This document shows, piece by piece, positions 7,280-17,005 of a DNA stretch of 64,000 nt. The notes beneath the pieces were generated by a model. It was not told where the DNA came from, made no database searches, and saw only the letters and a program-made list of their open reading frames with translations. A program made the position numbers and the translations under genes. Within the stretch, counting starts at the first letter, position 1, and the number at the start of each line of letters is the position of its first letter. Origin of the DNA: Negadavirga shengliensis (GTDB taxonomy: Bacteria; Bacteroidota; Bacteroidia; Cytophagales; Cyclobacteriaceae); NCBI RefSeq assembly GCF_042652345.1, contig NZ_JBHSJJ010000003.1, forward strand, positions 509,895 to 573,894. The letters are read 5' to 3'.

Positions 7280-9619
7280 ATGAACATGAATGATCGGAAA
7301 GACTTGCTGTCGGTAAACCCCTACACGGGAGAGCCCATGTACCTTGAGATTCAACAAATGGGCATGGTAGCCGCCCTGCGTGCTTCGGTGGAAAGTGTCG
7401 ACACCATGGCCATGATAGAGCCTCCATACCGCTACGTCAATGTTACGGATCCGGTCCGGGGAGGAAATTTTACCTATTTTCCGGAAGAAGCCGGATTAAG
7501 CCCCGACAACGGCATTGTCTTTAAAGCTGTATCAGGGGGGTATTGGGTAAGACAAAAACATACCGATCATGGATTTTTGGAATGGTATGTCGGCGATGAT
7601 ATCTCTGATCCGGTCGCCAACTTGAATGCGATCGTGGCCTTGTCGCGGGCGGGGTATACTATTCAGCTGTTGAAGATGTATCCTATCGATACAGGGGGAG
7701 ACCGGAATTACATCACGGATAATGAAGATATTGAGGTGTTTTCTGAAAACAAAGAAGAATGCGGATTAATCATGGAAAGAATCCATTCCAATTTCGGATA
7801 TTTCAGGGGAAATAAGAATTACGGATTTAGCCATGTCACTTTAGTGACAAGAAATTATTTGAACGATGTTCCTGTGCATCCGGCGATGTCCAATAATTAC
7901 AAGCTGATCAGTATATATGATCCTTCCGATAATAAAATAGATTTTAATAACTGTAATATCTTTGGCCAGGTGGTCAATCGAATCCGACGGAAGGGCAGTT
8001 TTACCTTTTTTTGTAAAGACAATAATTTTCATCATTGCACACAGTTTTTCAGTAACGCCGGTGAAAATCAATTTCAGCATGCAAGGATTGAATTTGTAAA
8101 TAATTCCGTAAAAGAGATGGCTGGCAACATGTTATTTTTAAGCCAGATGGATAAGGAATCTTTGATTCATTTTACAGATAATCATTTTGAAAACGAGCAG
8201 GTATACAGGGTAACCGGTGCCTATTTTGGGCCTCTGGTGGTGACGGGTGACGGTACCCTTTATTACCTGCGGAACAGGATTTATAACCTGCTTTCCTCCG
8301 ACACGGTAAGCTCCGGTGCTCCCAGGGCCACTTCGAGTTTAACCACCATAGCTTATACATCTGTACAGCATATTTTCGTCCATGACAATACGGCCATAAA
8401 TGTTCTTGGACATAATTCGGCATTCATTGAATTTAAAAACGGGCGTAACTTTTCAATTAAACGGAATGTCTTTAAAAATCATAAACAGGCCATTTATGAT
8501 ATAGGAGTACTTAAGAAAGGGGAGAATTACAGAAATATAAAAAATCCGCGATCAAATTTTCATTATGCTTTGTGCAAGCTTTCAAAGAATCATTCTTTTC
8601 CCAGCACCACGTTTGAATTTACCGACAATGAAATTTTTATCCCCTATTTGAACAGGGGGAATGGACTTCCTCAGACCAAAATCGATTTTAGCAGGAATAA
8701 AATAGAGATAGATTTCCATGCAGGGGTAAGTGCATCAGATTGGGCGGGAAGGAATTTGGTCTACTCGGTCTGTCAACCTGCTTCCAGATATGAAGGGGAT
8801 CAAATCAGCGTTAACCACAACTTGATAAAAATTAACAATGTTGCTTATAAGGATGAACCTGCGGTGTTTTTTAGTTTTGAAGGACAAGCAGCAGCAAAAG
8901 GGAGTCGTCCTCCCAGGGTTAAAGAAAATGTTGAGATCTCCAATAACTCTTTTATTTCCCAACAGCCGGGATTAAATTTTGTATTGGGTAGTCTCAATTG
9001 CCGTAAGGTTAATTGTCAACACAATGAAGTGCTGGTTTCAGACAGTTCCATTTTTATTTCAGGGACAAGATTGGGGGCCGGAGTTGCTTGGGATCAGGTA
9101 AGTAAATATGATTTCAAAATAAGGAATGCCAATAAGTTACGGTTATTTTACCCAAGAAACCAGTCCAATAGTGAAGTTCTTATCACGGATAACCATCATG
9201 ATTCCATCGATATCGTAAACAGTTGGCAAAACAGTGTGAACTGGCTTTTCAACAAGGGTGGCGTCAACAATCCGGTTTGTATGGAAATCATCGTTAGGGC
9301 AGGAGGCATGGAGTCCGCCTTTAAGCTGGTATTGGCCCAGTTTAATGATTTAAAATACATGAACAAAAACAGGGAAATTGTCTCCATCTATTTAGTAGGA
9401 AGTGGGGCGCGACAGGACCATGTTTTCCCGTGCAGGGGCGGGCAAAATCCTTTTTCCATGAGGCTGTATGGTCATCCGAAGAGTAACCTTTGTTCAATAT
9501 TTATAGAGGGCTTAGGCGGCTATAAACAGGTTGAATTTTATGTAAATGTTATTAAAGAACGGAATGTGGATGTTGGCACGTTTTATGATAAGTATTTACA
9601 GGCTGGGATGGATGGATAA
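7280..9619 (+). CDS. Predicted right-handed beta-helix protein, tailspike/lyase-like
   Basis: 779 residues. I do not recognise a named family. The middle (residues ~170-600) is a ladder of short strands with recurring FxxNxF or Nxx[IVF] patterns (IDFNNCNIFG, FFCKDNNFHH, IEFVNNSVKEM, IHFTDNHFENE, FEFTDNEIFI, VEISNNSFIS). Such spacing is typical of parallel beta-helices in pectate lyases and phage tailspikes. The N-terminal part (DNGIVFKAVSGGYWVRQ) resembles the pre-helix segment of tailspike-type proteins. No signal peptide or membrane segment is visible, which is odd for a polysaccharide-active protein next to an export locus. It may be a polysaccharide lyase, a chain-length editor or a secreted adhesin using another export route. 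It precedes the Wza/Wzc pair by 340 bp. Confidence 0.6.
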   Translation: MNMNDRKDLLSVNPYTGEPMYLEIQQMGMVAALRASVESVDTMAMIEPPYRYVNVTDPVRGGNFTYFPEEAGLSPDNGIVFKAVSGGYWVRQKHTDHGFLEWYVGDDISDPVANLNAIVALSRAGYTIQLLKMYPIDTGGDRNYITDNEDIEVFSENKEECGLIMERIHSNFGYFRGNKNYGFSHVTLVTRNYLNDVPVHPAMSNNYKLISIYDPSDNKIDFNNCNIFGQVVNRIRRKGSFTFFCKDNNFHHCTQFFSNAGENQFQHARIEFVNNSVKEMAGNMLFLSQMDKESLIHFTDNHFENEQVYRVTGAYFGPLVVTGDGTLYYLRNRIYNLLSSDTVSSGAPRATSSLTTIAYTSVQHIFVHDNTAINVLGHNSAFIEFKNGRNFSIKRNVFKNHKQAIYDIGVLKKGENYRNIKNPRSNFHYALCKLSKNHSFPSTTFEFTDNEIFIPYLNRGNGLPQTKIDFSRNKIEIDFHAGVSASDWAGRNLVYSVCQPASRYEGDQISVNHNLIKINNVAYKDEPAVFFSFEGQAAAKGSRPPRVKENVEISNNSFISQQPGLNFVLGSLNCRKVNCQHNEVLVSDSSIFISGTRLGAGVAWDQVSKYDFKIRNANKLRLFYPRNQSNSEVLITDNHHDSIDIVNSWQNSVNWLFNKGGVNNPVCMEIIVRAGGMESAFKLVLAQFNDLKYMNKNREIVSIYLVGSGARQDHVFPCRGGQNPFSMRLYGHPKSNLCSIFIEGLGGYKQVEFYVNVIKERNVDVGTFYDKYLQAGMDG

Positions 9620-9959
9620 AGTGCTATCCTGAATCAGTCTTTATCACGTAACCCAAGTGGGTTCATCACAGCTACCTGTCACAAAGCGCTTTCAGTTTGC
9701 CCTTGTAAAACGGGACGGGTTTTTAAAAACTTCATACTTGGACATGAAAAGGGAATCGGGATATCATACTCATTTTCAGCGCACTTGATCATCCAATAAT
9801 ATTTGTCAATGGACATATATAATATAATAAAATAAAGAAAATAATAAATTATTAAAATATTGTTAGGATAAAAATATTGAGTAAGCTTTTTTAAATTTCT
9901 GATTTGAATATCTTTGGAAGAGGGTTAAAATTCAATTATTTATATACTTAAAACAATTC
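9620..9959. other. AT-rich leader region before the polysaccharide export genes
   Basis: 340 bp, strongly AT-rich from 9800 on. TATCTTTG at 9909-9916 fits the Bacteroidota -7 element TAnnTTTG and lies ~45 bp before the wza-like ATG. No matching TTTG sits 19-21 bp upstream of it. This is a plausible promoter region for the main locus, but only the -7 half is supported. Confidence 0.45.
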
Positions 9960-10775
9960 ATGTCGTATTTTATGAGATTACTTTTATTACTGCTTATCAT
10001 CACCTTGGGGGCATCATGTGTTTCCAACGAGAGAATTATTTATATGCAGGACCAGGGTGAAGAAAGACCGCTGTTTGAGATTGGGGAACTGGTTCCAAGC
10101 CAAACTGAGGACTACTTTCTACAATATAACGATGTGGTGGATATTCAGATCCGAACAACGTCACCGGAACTCAACGAGATTTTCCTGCCCCCTACGGCCC
10201 CGGGTCAACGGATGAATATGGGCATGGGGATGCAGAATGGCGGGGACATCTTCTTTATGAATGGATATACCATTGACCAACACGGAAACGTGGAATTGCC
10301 CTTGCTGGGAGAGGTGAATTTAATGGGATTGACTACCCGGGAAGCCAAAGAGAAAATTGAACAAAAGCTTACTTCATATGTATATCAGGATGATTTTTTT
10401 GTAAGGGTTCGATTAGGGGGAGTGCGTTTTTCTGCCCTGGGAGAATTTCGCCAAAACGGTAACTTTACCATCCTGCAGAATCAGATTACAATTTTTCAGG
10501 CCATTGCGCATGCAGGGGATATGACAGAGATTGCGAAGCGTGATGAGGTGGTATTGATAAGACAATACCCCGAAGGGTCCCGAACCTACCGGGTGAACCT
10601 CAACGATAAAAGGATAGTGGGGTCGGAATTTTACTTCATCCGCCCCAATGATATGTTATATGCCGAACCCATGCGGATCAGGGAACTGGGAAGCGGCATC
10701 AATTTTGTACAGACCTTTCAGTTGGCTATAACCACCCTTTCGGCAGTACTATTGGTACTTAATGCCATTCAATAA
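9960..10775 (+). CDS. Wza-like polysaccharide export lipoprotein
   Basis: 271 residues; outer-membrane polysaccharide export (OPX) family, forming the exit channel for capsule or EPS. The N-terminus is a lipoprotein signal: a run of Leu/Ile ends in LGASC with the lipidated Cys at residue 20. The poly-export domain follows (YNDVVDIQIRTTSPELN, then GYTIDQHGNVELPLLGEVNL and TTREAKEKIEQKL), then an SLBB-like region (FSALGEFRQNGNF, ITIFQAIAHAGDM). A C-terminal hydrophobic segment (VQTFQLAITTLSAVLLVLNAI) would cross the outer membrane, as in short Bacteroidota OPX proteins. The downstream Wzc-like gene follows within 10 bp, so the two are cotranscribed. An ATG at 9972 is a possible alternative start. 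Confidence 0.92.
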   Translation: MSYFMRLLLLLLIITLGASCVSNERIIYMQDQGEERPLFEIGELVPSQTEDYFLQYNDVVDIQIRTTSPELNEIFLPPTAPGQRMNMGMGMQNGGDIFFMNGYTIDQHGNVELPLLGEVNLMGLTTREAKEKIEQKLTSYVYQDDFFVRVRLGGVRFSALGEFRQNGNFTILQNQITIFQAIAHAGDMTEIAKRDEVVLIRQYPEGSRTYRVNLNDKRIVGSEFYFIRPNDMLYAEPMRIRELGSGINFVQTFQLAITTLSAVLLVLNAIQ

Positions 10776-10784
10776 TCAGTGAGA

Positions 10785-13211
10785 ATGAACAATAACCATA
10801 TTATTCCTTCGCAGACTCCCCAGGAGTCTCCGTTTTCTTCTCAGCAGGACAGTGCGGTGGACGCCAGGCATATTGTCCTTCAGATTTTAAGCATTTGGCC
10901 GTACATATTGGTATCCGTGATGCTGGCTCTGGCCATCGCTTATATCAAAATCAGGTACACCGTACCGTTATATGAGGTGAAAAGTAAATTTTTTATCAAG
11001 GAAAAAGAGGCGACATTTGGGATTTTCGAGGATGTTGCCGGTTTGGACAGAAATGAAATGGGCCTTGTCAACCAGATAATCATTTTAAAATCCCGCCCCA
11101 TTGCAGAAGCCACCTTATCCAAGTTGGATTTTGACGTGGAATATTACTCTCAGGGAATTTTTATCAAAAAGGAGATTTACAGAAATACTCCTATAGCTGT
11201 GGATCCGGATTGGTCCCATTCGCAGGCATGTAATGGAGATATCCGCATCAGTTGGAAAGGCCCGGACACCTTTACTCTTGAGTTTATCGAAGATAATTAT
11301 ACACAGGTATTCCCAGGGGAGGGAAGAGCCAGACTGGATAAGCCTGTGCTGGATAACAATGAATTCCGGTTTGGGGAATATGTGCAATTGCCTTTCGCCC
11401 GGTTCAGGGTTGGGCTTACCAGTGCAGAACAGGAAGGTGAGATGATCGTGCGCCTTCGGGACCGGGTCAGCCTGGTGAATCAATTCACAGGAGGCAATCT
11501 GATCATCGAACCGGCGGAAAAACAATCCACCATTTTGGAACTTACCCTAAGAACACCCACCCCAACCAAAGGCCGGGAGTATTTGAACAGGCTTCAGGAA
11601 GTATATCTGGAAAATGAACTGGAGGAGAAAAACACCATGGCCACCAACACCATTGATTTTATAGATGCCCAGCTCGTCGTGCTTTCCGATTCCCTGATGT
11701 ATATTGAGAACCGGCTTGAAAACTTCCGCTCAAACAACAGCATTTACAATCTGACCGCCGAAGGGTCTACCATCTTCACCCAGCTTACTGAGATGGAAAG
11801 GGAGTTGGCACAGGAGCGCTTCAAAAGGGAATATTACCGGCAGCTTTCCTCATATCTTGTACGGGAGGATTACAGCGAAATCGTGGTGCCGTCGGGTCTG
11901 GGTATTCAGGATCCCATTTTGAATTCCCTGATCATGAACCTGCTGGAACTCCAGTCCGAGAAATCCATGCACCAGGCCAGATTGACTGAAAATGCCCCGA
12001 TGGTCCGCGAAGTCAACCGGAAAATTTCAGATATGAACAGGGCTATCCGGGAGGTATTGATCAACGTGGATCAAAATTCCCAGATGACCATAGAAGATCT
12101 GGAAAGCAGAATCAGTCAGATTGAACGGGATTTTAACCGGTTGCCACAAACCGAACAGAACCTGCTGAGAATTCAGCGGGAGTTTTCTCTTAATGAAGGC
12201 TTGTATACTTATCTTTTGCAGAAAAGGGCAGAATCCGCCATTACGAGGGCTTCCAATACCGCGAGCAATAAGATCATCGAAAATGCGCTGATCAACTCCA
12301 GGCCCATCAGCCCTCAAAATATGCGTATTTACGCCATTGCTTTGATGTTGGGATTTATTCTGCCCGTAGGATTCGTGGTGGGCAAGACTTATCTGGATAC
12401 AAAAGTGAAAGATGTGGCCGAGGTGGAAAGGCTTTCTGAGGTAACCCTTATTTCCCAAATTGCCCAGAGCCGGGACAAGCAGAGTTTAGTGGTATTGAGA
12501 CATCCCAGGTCCGGAGTTACAGAAGCTTTCCGGTCTTTAAGGGCCAATATCAATTTTATTTTGCCCAAAAACCAAAAAGCAGTGATCATGGTTACTTCGA
12601 GCATTTCAGGGGAAGGTAAGACTTTCTGCTCCATCAATTTATCTTCAGTGTACTCATTGAGCGGCAAGAAGGTCATATTGGTGGGTTGCGATCTTCGCAA
12701 ACCGAAGATTTTTGAGGATTTCGGATTGGAAAACAGGGTAGGATTGGCGACTTATCTGAGTGGAAATATAGATGAGCTGAACAAGATCATCCAACCCACT
12801 TCTTTTAACAATCTCCATATAATCTCCTCCGGACCAATTCCCCCTAACCCGGCGGAATTGCTTATCACGGATAGGTTCAAAGCCATGCTTCAGGAACTGA
12901 AAGAGCTGTATGACGTGGTTATTTTGGACACCCCTCCTGTGGGTTTGGTTTCGGAGTCTTTGGATTTGATGCAGTTGTCGGATTTATGCCTGTTTATTGT
13001 CCGGTATAACTATAGCCGAAAGCCATTTATTGAGCACATCAACAACCTAAAAAAGCAGAAAATCCTTAAGAATGCTTATCTCATCCTCAATGGTATTGAG
13101 AAAGGGGCGCATCAATATGGTTATGGCTATGGCTATGGTTATGGCTACGGTTACTATTCCGATGATCGCCCCTCAAAAAAATCCTGGAAAGAATGGGTGG
13201 GCTATAAATAA
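10785..13211 (+). CDS. Wzc-like polysaccharide co-polymerase and tyrosine autokinase
   Basis: 808 residues from the ATG at 10785; a GTG six bases earlier is less likely. Inner-membrane chain-length regulator fused to a BY-kinase. Wzz domain with a first membrane segment (WPYILVSVMLALAIAYIK), long periplasmic coiled coil (~residues 250-490), second membrane segment (IYAIALMLGFILPVGFVVG), then the kinase: Walker A SSISGEGKT (~605), Walker A' VILVGCDLRKPK (~630), Walker B VVILDTPPVG (~711). It ends in a tyrosine cluster of alternating Tyr and Gly (nt ~13108-13155) that serves as the autophosphorylation site in this family. It should pair with the Wza-like lipoprotein to form the export complex. 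No cognate tyrosine phosphatase (Wzb or PHP type) is seen in the window. Confidence 0.94.
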   Translation: MNNNHIIPSQTPQESPFSSQQDSAVDARHIVLQILSIWPYILVSVMLALAIAYIKIRYTVPLYEVKSKFFIKEKEATFGIFEDVAGLDRNEMGLVNQIIILKSRPIAEATLSKLDFDVEYYSQGIFIKKEIYRNTPIAVDPDWSHSQACNGDIRISWKGPDTFTLEFIEDNYTQVFPGEGRARLDKPVLDNNEFRFGEYVQLPFARFRVGLTSAEQEGEMIVRLRDRVSLVNQFTGGNLIIEPAEKQSTILELTLRTPTPTKGREYLNRLQEVYLENELEEKNTMATNTIDFIDAQLVVLSDSLMYIENRLENFRSNNSIYNLTAEGSTIFTQLTEMERELAQERFKREYYRQLSSYLVREDYSEIVVPSGLGIQDPILNSLIMNLLELQSEKSMHQARLTENAPMVREVNRKISDMNRAIREVLINVDQNSQMTIEDLESRISQIERDFNRLPQTEQNLLRIQREFSLNEGLYTYLLQKRAESAITRASNTASNKIIENALINSRPISPQNMRIYAIALMLGFILPVGFVVGKTYLDTKVKDVAEVERLSEVTLISQIAQSRDKQSLVVLRHPRSGVTEAFRSLRANINFILPKNQKAVIMVTSSISGEGKTFCSINLSSVYSLSGKKVILVGCDLRKPKIFEDFGLENRVGLATYLSGNIDELNKIIQPTSFNNLHIISSGPIPPNPAELLITDRFKAMLQELKELYDVVILDTPPVGLVSESLDLMQLSDLCLFIVRYNYSRKPFIEHINNLKKQKILKNAYLILNGIEKGAHQYGYGYGYGYGYGYYSDDRPSKKSWKEWVGYK

Positions 13212-13464
13212 ATAATTATTTTCGCGTCTAATATTATTTAAAATGTTATTCTTTTTCAACGTTAGTTCACATTTGTGACTGAAGTGGCGGAGCTGTATAT
13301 TTTTGGATCTGTCTTTAATCCCATTTCTGGGAAATCGAAAATCAGTCAATGTCGCTGCCACCGTGCTTTGATACCGTTCACAATGATTTTTTGTGTCCGT
13401 ATGCCCGCCTTCTTTCATCAATATTCAGATTTAATTGATAACTTTCGGCTTTTATAATCCGAAA

Positions 13465-14799
13465 ATGAAATCATATTTTATGCATCATCATTTAACACCC
13501 TTATCAGAAGTAAGGATAGCAGTAGTAGGTCTCGGCTATGTGGGGCTACCCCTGGCCGTGGAGTTTGCCAAAAAATTTCCGGTCATCGGTTTTGATATTT
13601 CCACCAAACGCGTACAGGAACTGGCTGAAGGCAAAGACCTGACGCTGGAGGTGGAAGACAAGGATTTACAAAAGGTGCTGGCAAAAGACAGTAACACTTT
13701 GTGGCAACAAGGAATGGGTTTTTTACCTACCACTAAGTCCAGCGAGATGGGCTCATGCCAGGTTTACATTGTGACCGTCCCCACGCCTACCGACCGTCAT
13801 AACCGGCCAGTGCTTACTCCTATGCTCAGGGCTTCTGAGGAAATCGGAAAATACTTGAAAAAAGGCGATGTTGTGATTTATGAATCTACCGTATACCCCG
13901 GAGTAACTGAGGAAGAATGTGTTCCTATTCTGGAAAAAGTGTCAGGTTTGAAATACAATGAGGATTTTTACGCAGGCTATTCCCCCGAGCGGATCAACCC
14001 GGGAGATAAGGAGCATACGGTGGCCAAAATCTTGAAGGTGACTTCCGGTAGCACGCCCGAAGTGGCGGACTATGTGGATGCGCTCTATCGTGAGGTGATC
14101 ACTGCAGGGACACATAAAGCCTCCTGCATCAAGGTGGCCGAAGCGGCCAAAGTGATCGAAAACTCCCAACGGGATATCAATATCGCGTTTGTCAATGAAC
14201 TTTCCAAAATCTTTTGCCTGTTGGGAATTGATACCCATGAAGTATTGCGGGCAGCGTCCACAAAATGGAATTTCCTGCCGTTCAAACCCGGTTTGGTGGG
14301 GGGACATTGTATTGGCGTAGACCCTTTTTATCTCGCTCAAAAAGCCCAGGAAGTGGGTTACCACCCTGAAATCATCCTCGCGGGCCGGAGACTGAATGAC
14401 AGCATGGGCAAACATGTGGCTACGGAGGTGATCAAATTGATGATGCGAAAAGACCTTAAAGTCATTGATTCCAAAGTATTGATTTTAGGTTTCACTTTTA
14501 AGGAGGATTGTCCGGATGTAAGGAATACCCGGGTAATTGATATATACAGGGAGTTACGGACTTTTGACATGGAAGTGGATGTATACGATCCCTGGGCAAG
14601 CCCCGAGGAAGTGGCCCATGAATATGGCATCCATATACAAAACGGAAAGCAGCACCCTGATCTACAGGACTATTCTGCCATTGTTCTGGCCGTTGCCCAT
14701 AAGGAATTCATGTCCATGCCCCTTGAAAAAAATGACCAGCAGGTGATTTATGATGTAAAGGCGATTTTGGATAAAGAGAAGGTGGATGCGAGGCTGTAA
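13465..14799 (+). CDS. Nucleotide-sugar dehydrogenase, TviB/WbpO type (UDP-HexNAc 6-dehydrogenase)
   Basis: 444 residues from the ATG at 13465; an upstream TTG and an ATG at 13480 are alternatives. NAD-dependent four-electron oxidation of a UDP-N-acetylhexosamine to its uronic acid. The Rossmann motif VVGLGYVGLPLA is near residue 20. The central helix KVAEAAKVIENSQRDINIAF and the catalytic cysteine in GLVGGHCIGVDPFY (~residue 281) are complete. The stretch TKWNFLPFKPGLVGGHC and GYHPEIILAGRRLND are characteristic of the UDP-GalNAc dehydrogenase branch, not of plain UDP-glucose dehydrogenases. The exact substrate is inference. Its product would supply carboxyl groups for the amide-forming enzymes encoded further on. 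Confidence 0.92.
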   Translation: MKSYFMHHHLTPLSEVRIAVVGLGYVGLPLAVEFAKKFPVIGFDISTKRVQELAEGKDLTLEVEDKDLQKVLAKDSNTLWQQGMGFLPTTKSSEMGSCQVYIVTVPTPTDRHNRPVLTPMLRASEEIGKYLKKGDVVIYESTVYPGVTEEECVPILEKVSGLKYNEDFYAGYSPERINPGDKEHTVAKILKVTSGSTPEVADYVDALYREVITAGTHKASCIKVAEAAKVIENSQRDINIAFVNELSKIFCLLGIDTHEVLRAASTKWNFLPFKPGLVGGHCIGVDPFYLAQKAQEVGYHPEIILAGRRLNDSMGKHVATEVIKLMMRKDLKVIDSKVLILGFTFKEDCPDVRNTRVIDIYRELRTFDMEVDVYDPWASPEEVAHEYGIHIQNGKQHPDLQDYSAIVLAVAHKEFMSMPLEKNDQQVIYDVKAILDKEKVDARL

Positions 14800-14830
14800 G
14801 AAATTGGTGGTCCGAAGTTATTGCCGTTAA

Positions 14831-15175
14831 CACAGGAAAAAGGGAATAGGGAACAGGAAATCGGCCGGAAACCATCCATTCACTCAGTATTCAGGAAATA
14901 GAGAACCGGGAACCGGGAACAGGAAATCGGTCGAGAACCACCCAATAACTTTTCCCTATTCCCTAATCACGCAGTATTCAGGAAATAGGGAACAGGGAAC
15001 AGGGAATAGGAAATCAGACGGAAACTCCTGTTCTCTTTTCCCTATTCCCTATTCACGCAGTATTCAGGAAATAGAGAACCGGGAACAGGGAACGGGAAAT
15101 CGGCCGGAAATCCCCCATTCACTTTTCCCTATTCCCTATTCACGCAGTATTGAGGGAACAGAGAACAGGGGAACA
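14831..15175 (+). repeat. 86-bp family repeat array, copy 2 (about 4 units)
   Basis: Four diverged units in the same orientation as the array at 5 kb. The core CAGTATTCAGGAAAT recurs at intervals of roughly 85-90 bp. Heptads of GGGAACA and CCCTATT type flank the core. It separates the dehydrogenase from cysC. It is followed by TACATTTG (15224-15231), a possible -7 promoter element for cysC without a clear -33 partner. Confidence 0.9.
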
Positions 15176-15282
15176 GTCCAACACTTCCCCGCCCTACGCT
15201 TAGGGATTTTTATAAATTAAGCTTACATTTGCCCCGTATTAGGTAGGGGTACCTATGTTTCATTCATTTGAAATCCATCGAT

Positions 15283-15885
15283 ATGTCAGATACTCACATT
15301 CACCCCCACCGCTTTAAAGTCGGTAAAAAAGACAGGATAGAACTCCTCGGTCAGCAGCCTAAGTTGCTGTGGTTTACCGGCTTATCAGGAAGTGGAAAAT
15401 CCACTTTGGCCAATGGCACCGAAAGCAAGCTACACCGGCTTGGTTTTAAAACTTACCTGCTGGATGGAGACAATGTCCGTTCGGGCTTGAATCAGGATCT
15501 GGGCTTTACCGATCTTGACCGTATCGAAAACATGCGTAGGATCGGTGAAGTGGCCAAGCTGATGCTGGATGCGGGGCTGGTAGTGGTATCGGCATTTATA
15601 TCACCTTTTCAAAAGGACAGGGAAATGATCGCCGAATTGGTAGGCAGGCATAATTTTCTTGAAATATATGTCAATTGTCCTTTGGAGGTCTGTGAAAAAA
15701 GGGATGTGAAGGGCCTTTATAAAATGGCCCGTGAAGGTCAGATCAAGAACTTTACAGGAATTGATTCCCCTTACGAAATTCCTGAAGATCCCTATATGAC
15801 CATCTGCTCGGCGGATCTGAATATCGATGCTGCTTTGGATGAAATTGTGGAAAAAGTACTCCCGGAAATACAGATCATAAAATAA
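15283..15885 (+). CDS. cysC: Adenylylsulfate kinase
   Basis: 200 residues from the ATG at 15283; a TTG 15 bases earlier is in frame but less likely. Phosphorylates adenosine 5'-phosphosulfate (APS) with ATP to give PAPS, the sulfuryl donor. The P-loop GLSGSGKST is at residues ~33-41. DGDNVRSGLNQDLGF, RIGEVAKLMLDAGLVVVSAFISP and the lid region VKGLYKMAREGQIKNFTGIDSPYE (quoted only in part by families) are all as expected. It is the first gene of a cysC-cysD-cysN run. Together with sulfotransferases nearby and no PAPS reductase in the window, it points to sulfation and not to cysteine synthesis. Confidence 0.95.
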   Translation: MSDTHIHPHRFKVGKKDRIELLGQQPKLLWFTGLSGSGKSTLANGTESKLHRLGFKTYLLDGDNVRSGLNQDLGFTDLDRIENMRRIGEVAKLMLDAGLVVVSAFISPFQKDREMIAELVGRHNFLEIYVNCPLEVCEKRDVKGLYKMAREGQIKNFTGIDSPYEIPEDPYMTICSADLNIDAALDEIVEKVLPEIQIIK

Positions 15886-15908
15886 TTGTCAACAAAAGAA
15901 TCTCAACA

Positions 15909-16811
15909 ATGCAATATTACCTGTCTCATTTGAGAGAACTAGAAGCGGAGGCCATTTTTGTTATCAGAGAGGTGGTTTCCCAGTTTGAAAAGCCCGCTCT
16001 GTTGTTTTCGGGCGGAAAGGACAGTATTGTACTTACCCATCTGGCGAAAAAAGCCTTTTTCCCCGCAAAAATACCTTTTCCCCTGATCCATATAGACACA
16101 GGGCATAACTTTCCGGAAACCCTTGCTTTCAGGGACCAACTCGTAGAGCGGTTGGGCACACAGTTGATCGTAGGTTCTGTACAGGAAAGCATTGATAAAG
16201 GCAGGGTACAGGAAGAGGTCGGTGCCAATGCCAGCAGGAATGCCCTGCAGACCATTACCTTGTTGGACACCTTGGAAGATCACAAAATAGATGCAGCCAT
16301 GGGCGGAGCCAGGCGGGACGAAGAAAAAGCCAGAGCCAAGGAACGGTTTTTTTCCCACAGGGACGAATTCGGACAGTGGGACCCCAAAAACCAACGCCCG
16401 GAACTCTGGAACCTTTTCAATGGCAGAAAGCATCATGGTGAGCATTTCCGGGTATTTCCTATATCCAATTGGACGGAGATGGATGTGTGGCAATATATAC
16501 AAAATGAAAATATTGCCTTGCCCAGCCTTTATTTCTCCCATCAGCGTGAATGCGTGCTGAGAGACGGCGTGATTCTGGCCAATTCTGAATTCATCAAACC
16601 TCAGCCCAAGGATGTCGTGAAGACCCTTTCCGTAAGGTTTAGGACCTGTGGGGATTTGCCGATTACCGGAGCGGTGGAATCCGATGCGGATACATTGGAA
16701 AAAATCATCATGGAGGTAGCCACTACGCGGACTACAGAAAGAGGCACCCGTGCAGATGACAAAAGGGGCGAGACGGCCATGGAGGATAGAAAGAAAGCGG
16801 GGTATTTCTAG
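15909..16811 (+). CDS. cysD: Sulfate adenylyltransferase subunit 2
   Basis: 300 residues, normal for CysD. Catalytic subunit of ATP sulfurylase, which forms APS from ATP and sulfate. The PP-loop SGGKDSIVLTHLAKKAF is near residue 34. LIHIDTGHNFPETL, AAMGGARRDEEKARAKERFFS and the C-terminus TRADDKRGETAMEDRKKAGYF are hallmarks of this family. It lies 23 bp after cysC. The gap to cysN (195 bp) carries a dispersed repeat, so the usual tight cysD-cysN coupling is interrupted. Confidence 0.96.
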   Translation: MQYYLSHLRELEAEAIFVIREVVSQFEKPALLFSGGKDSIVLTHLAKKAFFPAKIPFPLIHIDTGHNFPETLAFRDQLVERLGTQLIVGSVQESIDKGRVQEEVGANASRNALQTITLLDTLEDHKIDAAMGGARRDEEKARAKERFFSHRDEFGQWDPKNQRPELWNLFNGRKHHGEHFRVFPISNWTEMDVWQYIQNENIALPSLYFSHQRECVLRDGVILANSEFIKPQPKDVVKTLSVRFRTCGDLPITGAVESDADTLEKIIMEVATTRTTERGTRADDKRGETAMEDRKKAGYF

Positions 16812-16829
16812 AAAAACCCCGTCATCGGT

Positions 16830-16975
16830 AGGAGGCACAGCCTGTCCCGGTTCATCGGGAACAAAGCAGTCTCCTAGTTTACGTTATCGTCCAGAGATCG
16901 CTTCGTCACGGAGAATTTACATAAGAGGGATGAATTACGGATTCGCTCCTCGTGACGATGTGGGAAATAAGCATA
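16830..16975. repeat. Dispersed GATCGCTTCGTC-type repeat inside the cysD-cysN gap
   Basis: Contains GTCATCGGTAGGAG, then GATCGCTTCGTCACGG, about 40 AT-rich bases, then CGCTCCTCGTGACGA. The two GC-rich ends are roughly inverted relative to each other. Related copies lie at 19410-19512, 22996-23110, 47365-47460 and 47583-47710. Confidence 0.8.
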
Positions 16976-17005
16976 AGAATAACGAAGAAATCCATAAAAG
17001 TTAAA

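Noticed and set aside
15939..16838. 299-codon minus-strand open frame opposite cysD
   Set aside because: Shadow of a certain gene; no recognisable protein features.
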